DNA of 64,000 bases, taken from NCBI RefSeq assembly GCF_000821305.1, contig NZ_CCXK01000017.1, forward strand, positions 622,159 through 686,158. The letters run 5' to 3'. Position 1 is the first letter of the stretch. Each line of letters opens with the position of its first letter. The DNA is from Clostridium culturomicium (lineage in GTDB: Bacteria; Bacillota; Clostridia; Clostridiales; Clostridiaceae). The notes under the pieces were generated by a model. The model worked only from the letters and a program-made list of their open reading frames with translations. It did no database searches and had not been told where the DNA came from. The position numbers were made by a program, and so were the translations under genes. Positions 36,310-44,985 of the stretch are shown here, in pieces.

Positions 36310-37494
36310 ATGTGGGAAAATTGTAAAAATGAACAAGCTCATATTGTAGCTATGAGAAGGGAACTTCATAAAATTCCTGAACTTGGCTTTGATCTGCCTA
36401 AAACAAAGAAATTTGTATTGGAAGAACTTGATAGATTAGGTGTTGAGTATAAATGTTCTGAAGTTGATAGTAGTATAGTAGCAACTATTTGCGGTACTGG
36501 TGAAGGAAAAACCATAGCTTTTAGAGCTGATATGGATGCTCTTCCAATAATAGAAGCTAATGAGGTAGAGTACATTTCTCAGCATAAGGGTAAAATGCAT
36601 GGATGTGGACATGATGCACATACGGCTATGTTATTAGCAACGGCTAAGGTTTTAACTGAAAATAAAGATAAATTTTCAGGAAAGATAAAGTTATTTTTCC
36701 AAACAGGTGAAGAGATAGCCCGTGGAGCAGAAGTAATGATTAAAGATGGTGCCTTAGATGGAGTTGATGCAATATTTGGATTGCATATAGGTTCCATAAT
36801 GGGTAAAGAAATCTCCAGTGGAAAAGCCGTAATAGTTCCAGGCTGTGTTATGGCATCTTATGATAAGTTCGTTATTAAGGTTACAGGGAAGGGATGTCAT
36901 GGTTCTACTCCAGAAAAAGGCGTAGACCCAATAAATATAGCATCACATATTGTGGTTAATTTACAAGCAGTATTAGCAAGGGAAATTGCCACAACAAAAC
37001 CTTCTGTATTAACCTTTGGTAAAGTTACAGGTGGTGATGTTTATAACGTTATACCAAATGAAGTTGAAATGGAAGGAACCATAAGAGCTCTTGATGAAGA
37101 GGTTCGACAATTCCTTGCAAGAAGAATAGATGAAATTGCTAAGAGTACTGCAGAAACCTTTGGTGGTACTTGTGAAGTTGAGATTATCTGGGGTGCACCT
37201 CCAGTAGTTAATGATGAAGAAATGGCACTTATTGCAGCTGATGCAGCAAGTGTTGCAATTGGAGAGGATATGGTTATAAGAAAAGTTGAAACACCTAATA
37301 TGGGTGGAGAAGACTTTGCCTGCTATCTACAAAAGGTTCCAGGAGCATTTTTCTTCTTAAGTTCAGCTGACAGCAGTAAAGGTACTGATGTGCCTCATCA
37401 TAATCCTAAATTTAATATTGATGAAGACGTGCTTTACAAGGGGCCAGCAATCTTTACTTCAATTGCCATGAAACTTTTGGGAAACGAAAAGTAA
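36310..37494 (+). CDS. M20 family amidohydrolase, second copy
   Basis: A 394-residue homologue of the M20 enzyme encoded at 31054, with FRADMDALPI, KMHGCGHDAHTAMLLA, FQTGEEIARGAEVMIKDG and MGGEDFACYLQKVPGAFFFL. The conserved Cys and His of HGCGHD bind metal. The two copies differ widely outside the motifs, so they are not a recent duplication. ATG 36310 lies 8 nt behind AGGAG; the longer frame from GTG 36301 overlaps it. It is the last gene of the operon with the DUF5058 transporter. Confidence 0.88.
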   Translation: MWENCKNEQAHIVAMRRELHKIPELGFDLPKTKKFVLEELDRLGVEYKCSEVDSSIVATICGTGEGKTIAFRADMDALPIIEANEVEYISQHKGKMHGCGHDAHTAMLLATAKVLTENKDKFSGKIKLFFQTGEEIARGAEVMIKDGALDGVDAIFGLHIGSIMGKEISSGKAVIVPGCVMASYDKFVIKVTGKGCHGSTPEKGVDPINIASHIVVNLQAVLAREIATTKPSVLTFGKVTGGDVYNVIPNEVEMEGTIRALDEEVRQFLARRIDEIAKSTAETFGGTCEVEIIWGAPPVVNDEEMALIAADAASVAIGEDMVIRKVETPNMGGEDFACYLQKVPGAFFFLSSADSSKGTDVPHHNPKFNIDEDVLYKGPAIFTSIAMKLLGNEK

Positions 37495-37611
37495 TTAATA
37501 ACTATAAAGCATAGGTCCTAGGTTAATTGAAGGAAAGAAAAAAGTATTGTATAATTTAGTTAGAAAAATAAAGTATAAAAGTAATAAAATACAAATAATT
37601 TGGAGGGTAAT

Positions 37612-37890
37612 ATGGAAAAGACATTAATGCCAATGCTATTATGGCTTCTATTTGTAGGGGTAATGCTATATTTTTGTGTATTTATCCCAGGAAAGAAAAA
37701 GAATAAAGCAGTAAGGAAAATACATGATTCAGTAGAAGTAAATGATGAAGTCATTACAATCTCAGGGGTAATAGGCATTGTAAAAGAGCGTGATGAGGAA
37801 ACTGTATTAATTCAAATAGATCCAAATGGAACTTGTATTAAAACGCTAATTTATGCAATACAAACCATAAAAACAAAACATGCAAGTTAA
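37612..37890 (+). CDS. yajC: YajC-like preprotein translocase accessory protein
   Basis: A 92-residue protein with one N-terminal membrane segment (LMPMLLWLLFVGVMLYFCVFIP), a Lys-rich linker, and the conserved cytoplasmic patch VEVNDEVITISGVIGIVKERDEETVLIQIDP. This matches YajC, which works with SecD/SecF. It is not beside secDF here, so this may be a paralogue. A GGAGG lies 6 nt before ATG 37612; the upstream TTG 37600 is less likely. Confidence 0.75.
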   Translation: MEKTLMPMLLWLLFVGVMLYFCVFIPGKKKNKAVRKIHDSVEVNDEVITISGVIGIVKERDEETVLIQIDPNGTCIKTLIYAIQTIKTKHAS

Positions 37891-37905
37891 CTTATAAAGT
37901 AAATA

Positions 37906-37954
37906 AGCTGTCACAGAAAAGGGGTTGAGCCTTTGCCTGTGACGGCTTTTTTTA
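37906..37954 (+). terminator. terminator after the yajC-like gene
   Basis: AGCTGTCACAG pairs with CTGTGACGGCT (one wobble), extended inward by AAAAGG/CCTTTG, followed by a long T run. Confidence 0.85.
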
Positions 37955-38115
37955 TTTAGTTATTTATAGCTTAAAATGTTAATGCGGTAGCTAAAATTTT
38001 TAAAAGAGTAGTTGGTATGGTTTTGTATAATATGCCAATATATAAAATATATGGTAAATAGTTAAGCTATATATGTCAATTTATTAAAGGGGTTTATGAA
38101 CAATAGTATTATAAA

Positions 38116-38400
38116 ATGAATCAGATAATTATAAGAAGTTATAATGAAAGAGGGATTCCCATGTATAGAGAAATTGTTAATTTACCGAATTCAAGAAAAG
38201 TAGTATTGAATTTTTGGGATGAAGATTTACGAAAGGAATTTAAACGAGTAAAAGGCTTGAATATTTCAAAGGACATAACTAATATAAAGTATGTTTGTAA
38301 TGTAAGTCCATATTACTATTTTCAGCTTACTGATCCAGACGGAAACGTAATTGAGATAACAGGAAAGTATGTACCTGAAAACGGTGAATTTCCTGAGTAG
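38116..38400 (+). CDS. small protein resembling the C-terminal half of a VOC/glyoxalase fold
   Basis: Up to 94 codons. The end YYYFQLTDPDGNVIEITGKY is the conserved last strand of vicinal-oxygen-chelate proteins, which need two such beta-alpha-beta units; the N-terminal unit is missing. ATG 38116 lacks a ribosome binding site; ATG 38161, behind AGAGGG, may be the start and gives 79 residues. It may be a truncated remnant or a small half-VOC protein. Confidence 0.45.
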   Translation: MNQIIIRSYNERGIPMYREIVNLPNSRKVVLNFWDEDLRKEFKRVKGLNISKDITNIKYVCNVSPYYYFQLTDPDGNVIEITGKYVPENGEFPE

Positions 38401-38460
38401 TTTTACCAATTATGAACTTGAAAATGAGGATATGGAATTGTCATTGGAAAGAGGTCTAGA

Positions 38461-38934
38461 ATGAAAAAAAGAATTGTTAGTATTTCAGCCATATTAGTTT
38501 TTTTAGTAATAGTAGTATTTTGGAGCGCGTCTAGTAAAGGTGCTAAAAAGCCTTCTTTTATATCTATTGATAATGCTGAATTGATATATGAGGAAATAGT
38601 ATCACCTAATAGAGAGTATGTAGAGTCTGAGAAAGATATAGTTTTATATGAAGTAAGGGTATATAAAGATAAAGATAACTTAATTATTGTAAATGCAAGT
38701 TCGAATTCAGGCTTTTTTAAAGGAATGCAATACGTGGTTGAACATGATAAAAGAATTTCAAGTTCAGATGTAGAAGTTATATGGACAACTTTTATGGGTG
38801 GAAAAGAGCCAACGAAAGATAATCAAATAATAGAAGGAACGGTATTACTGTCATCTAATGGTGAGGTATTTCACAAGCAGAAAATAAACTATTTAAGCAA
38901 GGGCTTTGAAATGCTGGGGGACGCATTAAAGTAG
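38461..38934 (+). CDS. hypothetical membrane-anchored or secreted protein
   Basis: A 157-residue protein with an N-terminal hydrophobic segment (IVSISAILVFLVIVVFWSAS) and an extracytoplasmic beta-rich part. It contains no motif I recognise. GAAAGAGGTCTAGA precedes the ATG. It lies 60 bp after the small VOC-like gene and may be on the same transcript. Confidence 0.6.
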   Translation: MKKRIVSISAILVFLVIVVFWSASSKGAKKPSFISIDNAELIYEEIVSPNREYVESEKDIVLYEVRVYKDKDNLIIVNASSNSGFFKGMQYVVEHDKRISSSDVEVIWTTFMGGKEPTKDNQIIEGTVLLSSNGEVFHKQKINYLSKGFEMLGDALK

Positions 38935-39081
38935 AATAACAATTTAGAATATAATGTAGCAAAATTAGATTATAAGAATTCATAAAGGAAACATTACCAC
39001 TCCTTTATATTTAGAAGATGTATTATAAATCTAGTAATTCATAATTTTGGATGTTAGATAGGATTTTGCAGAGGTGATTAT

Positions 39082-39849
39082 ATGATCGATTATAGTGAAC
39101 AAAACAAAAAGGCCTGGGAATATAATGCATATGATTTTTGGGTAAATAATTCAGGAAAACCATCAGATAGAGCAAAGAAGGATTTAGAAAATCCAAAGGG
39201 AATGTTAAGAAAATATGTAAACTACTTCGAGAGGTATGAAGGCATTAAGATTGCTAATATTTGTGGTTCCTGCGGCAAAAAAGCAATTCCACTAGCAATT
39301 TTAGGTTCAGAAGTTACAATCTTTGATATTTCAGAAGATAATAAAAGGTATGCTCTTGAAGTTGCAGATGCAGCTAATGTAAATATTGATTTTGTAGTTG
39401 GTGATGTATTGGAAATTGACATAAACAAGTACGAAGAATATTTTGATGTGATTTTTATGGAAGGTGGAGTTCTTCATTACTTTCATGATATCAGCCAATT
39501 TATGAAGATAATGAATCAGCTCTTAAAGCTAAATGGAAGAATGATTTGCAGTGATTTTCATCCGTTTCAAAAGATATCAGATATTCTAGAGGTAGAGCAA
39601 CCAACAATGAGTTATTTTTCAACAGAAGTATTCGAAGGTGAAATGGCTCATGCAAGATTTTTTCCCGATGAGATCCGTAGACAGATACCTTTATGTAGTT
39701 ATAGGAAATATACCCTTAGTGAAATTATTAATGTAGTTATTGAAAATGGATTTATTTTGAATAGATTTGATGAACATCCAGCTTGGACAAATAAAGATGT
39801 ACTAGGTGAGTTTACAATTGTAGCAAAAAAAGCAGGAATTCAAGTTTAA
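39082..39849 (+). CDS. class I SAM-dependent methyltransferase
   Basis: A 255-residue protein with a Rossmann-type SAM-binding core. Motif I is ANICGSCGKKAIPLAILG, an unusual Gly-poor version of the DxGxGxG loop. It continues with EVTIFDISEDNKRYALEVA and FDVIFMEGGVLHYFHDI, the post-I and III motifs. The substrate is unknown. GAGGTGATTAT precedes the ATG. Its end, 49 bp before the next gene, suggests it could be co-transcribed. Confidence 0.78.
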   Translation: MIDYSEQNKKAWEYNAYDFWVNNSGKPSDRAKKDLENPKGMLRKYVNYFERYEGIKIANICGSCGKKAIPLAILGSEVTIFDISEDNKRYALEVADAANVNIDFVVGDVLEIDINKYEEYFDVIFMEGGVLHYFHDISQFMKIMNQLLKLNGRMICSDFHPFQKISDILEVEQPTMSYFSTEVFEGEMAHARFFPDEIRRQIPLCSYRKYTLSEIINVVIENGFILNRFDEHPAWTNKDVLGEFTIVAKKAGIQV

Positions 39850-39915
39850 TTTATGCATCAGTGGTATTAATCTAATAATTAGAGGTGAACAACATAATTG
39901 AGAGGAGAGAATTAC

Positions 39916-40449
39916 GTGCTTAAAAAATTAACTGCAATTTTAGCGCTATTTACCTTATTAATAGTAATGACGGCCTGCTCTGGTAGTATTAATGATGCTA
40001 AAGTTATCGATACATCTGAAATTTTAGTTACAGTAGATAAAGAGAAAATAACACAACAAGATTTAGATATGTCGATGATTAATAGTTATCTTTCAGAAAA
40101 AGAAAGTATAGAAAACTTGATAAATAATAGGTTGTTACTTTTATATTCTAAAGATTTAAAGGTTAAAACAACTAAGAAAGAGATAACTGATGAAATGGAT
40201 AGAGCAAAAAAATATTTTAAGGAGATAGAAAACGATAATAGTGTTGAAGCTGTTAAATCAAAAACAGACTTTGAAAAGATTTTAAATACATTAGGATTAA
40301 CAGAGAAAGAATATTGGAATTCATATGCATTTAATGGCTATAAAAAGGTAATTATCATTGGTAAAACCAAGGAGAAACTTGGTAATGATTTAGCTAAAAC
40401 ACTACAAACATTACGTAATAAGTATGAAATTAAATATTATAATAATTAG
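39916..40449 (+). CDS. SurA N-terminal-like lipoprotein
   Basis: A protein of about 177 residues with a lipobox MTAC near residue 21. The mature part begins with VTVDKEKITQQDLDMSMIN, like the N-terminal helical region of SurA/PrsA chaperones, and continues with helices such as LINNRLLLLYSKDLKVKTTKKEITDEM. There is no PPIase domain, so it may be a PrsA-like substrate-binding chaperone or a remnant of one. GTG 39916 is spaced correctly to GGAGAG; the frame runs back to TTG 39898 with no such site. Confidence 0.65.
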   Translation: MLKKLTAILALFTLLIVMTACSGSINDAKVIDTSEILVTVDKEKITQQDLDMSMINSYLSEKESIENLINNRLLLLYSKDLKVKTTKKEITDEMDRAKKYFKEIENDNSVEAVKSKTDFEKILNTLGLTEKEYWNSYAFNGYKKVIIIGKTKEKLGNDLAKTLQTLRNKYEIKYYNN

Positions 40450-40470
40450 TTCTTATAGATTATACAAAAT

Positions 40471-40518
40471 AACCGAAGGTTCAGTTGGGTTTTAATTTCC
40501 ACTCCTTCGGTTTTTTAT
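40471..40518 (+). terminator. intrinsic terminator
   Basis: AACCGAAGG (40471-40479) pairs with CCTTCGGTT (40504-40512), followed by T residues. The loop is long (24 nt). Confidence 0.75.
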
Positions 40519-40671
40519 TTTTTACAATATATAAAGCTTCGATTATTCAATATACTTAATGAAGCATATGCTTTTTATGGTAAAATAAGTTATAAGCGAT
40601 AATTGTATTATTGTATGAGTTAGTTGTTTGTTAAACTGTGGGATAAATAGGAATTTATAAGGGAGATTAAT

Positions 40672-40998
40672 ATGGAGAATTTCGGACTAAATGAAATGAA
40701 CATAATTCAAAAACAATTACAGGAGAAATATAAGGATAAATGGGGTGGATTATCACCTGATAAAGGTCGTAATCAATTATTATGGATAATGATTGAGGTC
40801 GGTGAAGTGGCCGATATAATAAAGAAGAAAGGCGATAGTCACATTATGAATGATGAAGAAACCAGAAAGCATTTTTTAGAGGAGTTAAGTGATGTTCTAA
40901 TGTACTTTAATGACGTAATGCTTTGTTATTCAATTTCACCTGAAGAAATAAAAAAGGCATATTTAGAAAAGTATAACAAAAATATGGAGCGTTGGTAA
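40672..40998 (+). CDS. MazG-like nucleotide pyrophosphohydrolase
   Basis: A 108-residue all-alpha protein with the MazG pattern: IEVGEVADIIKK, then HFLEELSDVLMYFNDVMLCY. The two acidic pairs bind Mg2+ and act on nucleoside triphosphates or related molecules. The start has GGGAGATTAAT upstream. The next gene (Nudix) follows 25 bp after it, so the two may form a nucleotide-cleaning pair. Confidence 0.82.
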   Translation: MENFGLNEMNIIQKQLQEKYKDKWGGLSPDKGRNQLLWIMIEVGEVADIIKKKGDSHIMNDEETRKHFLEELSDVLMYFNDVMLCYSISPEEIKKAYLEKYNKNMERW

Positions 40999-41023
40999 AT
41001 TAGAATTTTTAGGGGGATTGAGG

Positions 41024-41527
41024 ATGGAAGTTTGGGATGGATATTTTAGAGATGGAACACGTGCGAATATAGACTTAATTCGTGGAGAGGTATTGCCAGA
41101 TGATGTGTATCATCTGGTATGCGAAGTTCTTGTTCAACATAAGGATGGCGATTATTTGCTTATGAGGCGAGACTTGTCTAAACCTAATTATGGTGGATAT
41201 TATGAGGCCACAGCAGGAGGTTCTGCACTTAAAGGTGAGGACAAGATGGCGTGTATTAAAAGAGAATTGCTTGAAGAAACGGGAATCGTTTCAGAAAACT
41301 TTGAAGAGATTGACCATTTTGTTTTCGATGATGATAAGTGTATTTTTTATACCTTCTTGTGCGTTACGGATTGTGATAAAACATCTATATCACTTCAAAA
41401 GGGAGAAACTATGTCATATAAATGGTTAAATGAAACAGATTTCATTTCTTTTGTAAACTCTGGAGAAATGATAGAAACACAGAAGAAACGTTATTTAAAC
41501 TATTTCAATCAAAAAGGATATTTATAA
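41024..41527 (+). CDS. Nudix family hydrolase
   Basis: A 167-residue protein. The Nudix box reads GSALKGEDKMACIKRELLEE then TGI, matching Gx5Ex7REUxEExGU. It sits after the beta segment YYEATAGGSA, as in canonical Nudix folds. It hydrolyses some nucleoside diphosphate linked to X; the exact substrate is not visible. ATG 41024 lies about 8 nt behind AGGGGG; the frame could start at TTG 41018. It is downstream of the MazG-like gene. Confidence 0.87.
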   Translation: MEVWDGYFRDGTRANIDLIRGEVLPDDVYHLVCEVLVQHKDGDYLLMRRDLSKPNYGGYYEATAGGSALKGEDKMACIKRELLEETGIVSENFEEIDHFVFDDDKCIFYTFLCVTDCDKTSISLQKGETMSYKWLNETDFISFVNSGEMIETQKKRYLNYFNQKGYL

Positions 41528-41585
41528 CAATAAACTTCAATTTCGTACTATTCAAGCAGGATATATACTTATAGGAGAGTTGATT

Positions 41586-42230
41586 ATGGAAAAAATGAGT
41601 GATTTTTTTACTGCTCGTGTTGAGGGATATGATGAACATATGCTTACCAATGTTGAAGGTTGTAAGGAGGCATATAAAAAAATGTCAATGTTGGTTCCTA
41701 AAACTTGTACAACCTTACTTGATCTTGGATGTGGAACGGGCCTCGAACTTGATGAAATTTTTAAAGTAATGCCCAATATTAAAGTTACAGGAATTGACCT
41801 CACTCAAGCTATGCTTGATAAATTAAGTCAAAAGCACCAGGATAAATCTCTAAATCTAATTTGTGATAGTTATTTCGATATTGATTTAGATAGGTGTGTA
41901 TATGATTGTGCTATTTCATTTCAAGCAATGCATCACTTTTCTCATGAGGATAAGATAAAATTGTATAAAAAAATATATAATTCATTGAAACCTAATGGAG
42001 TATATATAGAATGTGATTACATGGTAGAAAATCAAAAGGATGAAGATTATTACTATGCAGAAAATATACGTATTCGTAAAGAATTAAATATTTCAGAAAA
42101 TGAATTTTATCATTATGATACTCCTTGTACTATAGAAAATCAGTTATCAATGTTCAAGGTAGCTGGGTTTAAGAAGGTAGAAAAAGTATTTCGTATAGAA
42201 AATACAACAATTATAATTGCTCATAAATAA
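41586..42230 (+). CDS. class I SAM-dependent methyltransferase
   Basis: A 214-residue protein. Motif I is TLLDLGCGTGLELDEIF, then KVTGIDLTQAMLDKL, then YDCAISFQAMHHFSHEDK: a typical SAM-binding Rossmann fold. It ends with a C-terminal KVEKVFRIENTTIIIAHK strand pair. The substrate is unknown. GGAGAGTTGATT precedes ATG 41586. It follows the Nudix gene by 58 bp. Confidence 0.85.
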   Translation: MEKMSDFFTARVEGYDEHMLTNVEGCKEAYKKMSMLVPKTCTTLLDLGCGTGLELDEIFKVMPNIKVTGIDLTQAMLDKLSQKHQDKSLNLICDSYFDIDLDRCVYDCAISFQAMHHFSHEDKIKLYKKIYNSLKPNGVYIECDYMVENQKDEDYYYAENIRIRKELNISENEFYHYDTPCTIENQLSMFKVAGFKKVEKVFRIENTTIIIAHK

Positions 42231-42317
42231 CTGAAGAAAATTAGTGTATTGCCAAGGTAAATTTTGGAGGTTTAACCATTAAAGAGTTATTTGAATTTGA
42301 AAAGATATAAAATAATG

Positions 42318-42346
42318 AGGGGCTTCAGTAGTGGAAGCTCCTTTTT
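42318..42346 (+). terminator. intrinsic terminator
   Basis: AGGGGCTTC pairs with GGAAGCTCCT (one wobble), followed by a T run. It separates the methyltransferase gene from the two-component operon. Confidence 0.8.
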
Positions 42347-42418
42347 AATTTCCCTAATTGTAAATTTATGATAGTATTTTAATAAGATGAGTAAGATACT
42401 AAATAAGAGGTGAAAAGT

Positions 42419-43090
42419 TTGAAGAAAATAATGTTAATTGAAGATGATTTAGATGTTGCTAGAGAGCTGGCGTTATCTTTAAGAAAATGGGGTTTTGAAG
42501 TAGAGATAATAGATGAGTTTAATAATATAGTAAAGGAATTTATAGAGAAAAAACCAAGTCTTGTATTGATGGATGTGAATTTACCTTTTTATGATGGCTT
42601 TTATTGGTGTGAAAAAATAAGAGAGCTTTCCAAGGTTCCTATAATATTTTTATCTTCAAGGGATTCTAATATGGATATTATTATGGGGATGAATAATGGT
42701 GGTGATGATTATATTACAAAGCCTTTTTCAATGGAGGTATTAATATCAAAAATTAATGCATTGCTGCGTAGAAGTTATGATTATACTACCTCAGATTCAC
42801 TAGTTTATTATAATGATGCAATTTTAGATATTGAAAAATGTATTTTTAGATATAAGGATAATGAAATAGAGCTTACGAAAAATGAAATAAAAATATTATC
42901 ATTATTAATAAAGAACAAAGGAAAAGTAGTATCTAGAGAAAAACTCATGATGAGTTTATGGAATGATGATGAATTTGTTAGTGATAATACTTTAACTGTA
43001 AATATTACAAGGCTTAGAGGAAGATTAAAGGATTTAGGATTAGATGATGTTATTAAAACTAAAAAAGGGATAGGGTATTTTATACAATGA
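42419..43090 (+). CDS. bceR: response regulator of a Bce-type two-component system
   Basis: A 223-residue OmpR-family regulator. The receiver domain has MLIEDDLD (acidic pocket), VLMDVNLPFYDGF (phospho-Asp), IIFLSSRD and DYITKPF (Lys). The C-terminal winged helix ends with NTLTVNITRLRGRLKDLG then VIKTKKGIGYFI. The frame starts at GTG 42410, but TTG 42419 is 8 nt behind AGAGG. It overlaps the kinase gene by 4 bp. With the kinase and ABC genes it forms a peptide-antibiotic sensing and resistance module. Confidence 0.9.
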   Translation: MKKIMLIEDDLDVARELALSLRKWGFEVEIIDEFNNIVKEFIEKKPSLVLMDVNLPFYDGFYWCEKIRELSKVPIIFLSSRDSNMDIIMGMNNGGDDYITKPFSMEVLISKINALLRRSYDYTTSDSLVYYNDAILDIEKCIFRYKDNEIELTKNEIKILSLLIKNKGKVVSREKLMMSLWNDDEFVSDNTLTVNITRLRGRLKDLGLDDVIKTKKGIGYFIQ

Positions 43091-44112
43091 ATTTAAAAAG
43101 ATTTATAAAGGAAAATATAAAAAGTATATTATTTAATTTTAGTATTTTACTTTTTATTAATATCTATTTTTTAGTATTAAACTTACTAAAGGGCAGGATG
43201 GAAGAAATATATTACTTAGATGTAATACTTATATTTATTTATATTGGTGCTTTTATAATAAAATATGCACGTTGGAAGGAAAGGTTTAGTGGACTTTATG
43301 AAAGTATGGAAGAGGATAATGATATTAGTTTAAATGATATTAATAGAGAGTCTTTAGAAGAAGAAATAATGGCTTACATAATAAATAAAAAAGATAATAA
43401 TTATTCGCAGCTTATAGACCAGAAGGAGACACAAATCAAAGATATGGAAGAATATATTTCAAAATGGGTTCATGAAATAAAGTTACCTATTAGTGCCATA
43501 TCAATGATTTTAGAACGGATTGACGATGCAGAGCTTAGCATTGAAATCAAAAATGAAACTGAAAAAATAAATTTCTTAGTTAATTCCGTTATGTATGGCA
43601 GTAGAGCAACAGCTGCAGCTGAGGATATATTTATTTCAGAAGTAAAATTGCAAGATATAATAAAACAAGCTATAAAAAACAATGCCTTTATGTTAATAAG
43701 AAATAATATAGAAATAAAACTAGAGAATCTTGACCACTATATTTTTACGGATAAAAAGTGGATATTATATGTTTTAGATCAACTTATTAATAATGCAATA
43801 AAGTATTCTAGGGAAAATGCAAAGATACAATTCTATGGTGAGGAGAGTGATAAATATATCTGTTTAAATATAAGAGATAATGGAATTGGAATTGCAGCGG
43901 AAGATTTAGAAAGAGTATTTAATAAAGGGTTTACGGGCAACAATGGTAGAGATACAAGGTATAAATCCACAGGAATGGGATTGTATTTTTCTAAAAAGAT
44001 TTTAGATAAACTAGGAAATTCCTTTGAGGTTTATTCAGTGAAAAATGAATACACCTTGTTTAAAATCAAGTTTAATAAAATATCTGATTTCACTACTATT
44101 ACAAAAATGTAA
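43087..44112 (+). CDS. bceS: intramembrane-sensing histidine kinase of the Bce type
   Basis: A 341-residue kinase. Two hydrophobic helices (LFNFSILLFINIYFLVLNLL and YYLDVILIFIYIGAFIIKYA) with a very short loop mark an intramembrane-sensing kinase. The H box is WVHEIKLPISAISMILERI. The HATPase domain has LDQLINNAIKYS (N box), DNGIGIAAEDLERVF (G1) and STGMGLYFSKKI (G2). Such kinases sense the ABC transporter rather than a ligand directly. It overlaps the regulator by 4 bp and is followed by the ABC genes. Confidence 0.9.
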   Translation: MNLKRFIKENIKSILFNFSILLFINIYFLVLNLLKGRMEEIYYLDVILIFIYIGAFIIKYARWKERFSGLYESMEEDNDISLNDINRESLEEEIMAYIINKKDNNYSQLIDQKETQIKDMEEYISKWVHEIKLPISAISMILERIDDAELSIEIKNETEKINFLVNSVMYGSRATAAAEDIFISEVKLQDIIKQAIKNNAFMLIRNNIEIKLENLDHYIFTDKKWILYVLDQLINNAIKYSRENAKIQFYGEESDKYICLNIRDNGIGIAAEDLERVFNKGFTGNNGRDTRYKSTGMGLYFSKKILDKLGNSFEVYSVKNEYTLFKIKFNKISDFTTITKM

Positions 44113-44137
44113 CATTGAAAGTTTAAATGTAATGTTA
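44110..44137 (+). promoter_or_regulatory. candidate BceR operator
   Basis: TAACATT (44110-44116) and AATGTTA (44131-44137) form an inverted repeat beginning at the kinase stop codon, 96 bp before the ABC ATPase start. Regulators of this group bind inverted or direct repeats upstream of the transporter genes. Confidence 0.45.
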
Positions 44138-44232
44138 AGTGAAGGATTAATTAGTAAAAAACCACTAAAATTAATTTATGAGCTGATGAAAGTTCAGCAA
44201 AATGAAGGTTAGTTTTTGGAGGGGAAAATTTC

Positions 44233-44985
44233 ATGAGAGAAATATTAAAATTAAATAATTTATCAAAGGATTATGGGATTAAGGGGTTTAAGACTAGAGT
44301 TTTAAATAACATATCTTTATCCGTGGAGGAGGGAGAGTTTTTATCTATAATGGGTCCATCAGGTGCAGGTAAAACTACACTCCTAAATTTATTATCTACA
44401 CTAGATAAACCTAGCAAAGGGGAAATATTTTTAGATGGAATTGATCTTACGAAGGTAAAAAATAAAGAACTATCTAATATCAGAAAAGATAAAATAGGAT
44501 TTATTTTTCAAGATTACAGCCTTTTAGATAATATGACACTAATGGATAATATAGCTCTTCCCTTAGCTTTAGGAAGAAAGAGAACTAAGGAGATAGAGCA
44601 AAAGGTTAATAAAATAGCTGATATCTTTGGACTTACGGAGCATCTTAAGAAATATCCCTATGAGCTATCAGGAGGACAAAAGCAAAGAGGGGCTGCTGCA
44701 AGGGCGTTAATTACTAGACCAAAGGTTATTTTTGCAGATGAACCAACAGGAGCTTTAGATTCTAAGTCTTCTACAGATTTATTAGAATGTTTAAAGCGAG
44801 TAAATGAAGAAAATAATGCAACTATAATAATGGTTACTCACGATGCCTTTTGTGCAAGTTATTCTAAAAAGGTCTATCTGCTTAGTGATGGAGAAATCAA
44901 GTGTCAAATAAATAAAGGGAATGATAGAAAAGAGTTTTATGGAAAAATAATTGATTTATTAGCAACCTTGGGAGGTGCTAAATAA
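44233..44985 (+). CDS. bceA: ABC transporter ATP-binding protein, Bce type
   Basis: A 250-residue ATPase with Walker A GPSGAGKTTLL, Q-loop GFIFQDYSLLDNM, signature LSGGQKQRGAAARAL, Walker B VIFADEPTGALDSKSS and the H-loop IMVTHD. It belongs to the MacB/BceA-type ATPases that power peptide-resistance transporters. The start has GGAGGGGAAAATTTC upstream. It ends one base into the permease start (44985), so they are coupled. Confidence 0.92.
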   Translation: MREILKLNNLSKDYGIKGFKTRVLNNISLSVEEGEFLSIMGPSGAGKTTLLNLLSTLDKPSKGEIFLDGIDLTKVKNKELSNIRKDKIGFIFQDYSLLDNMTLMDNIALPLALGRKRTKEIEQKVNKIADIFGLTEHLKKYPYELSGGQKQRGAAARALITRPKVIFADEPTGALDSKSSTDLLECLKRVNEENNATIIMVTHDAFCASYSKKVYLLSDGEIKCQINKGNDRKEFYGKIIDLLATLGGAK

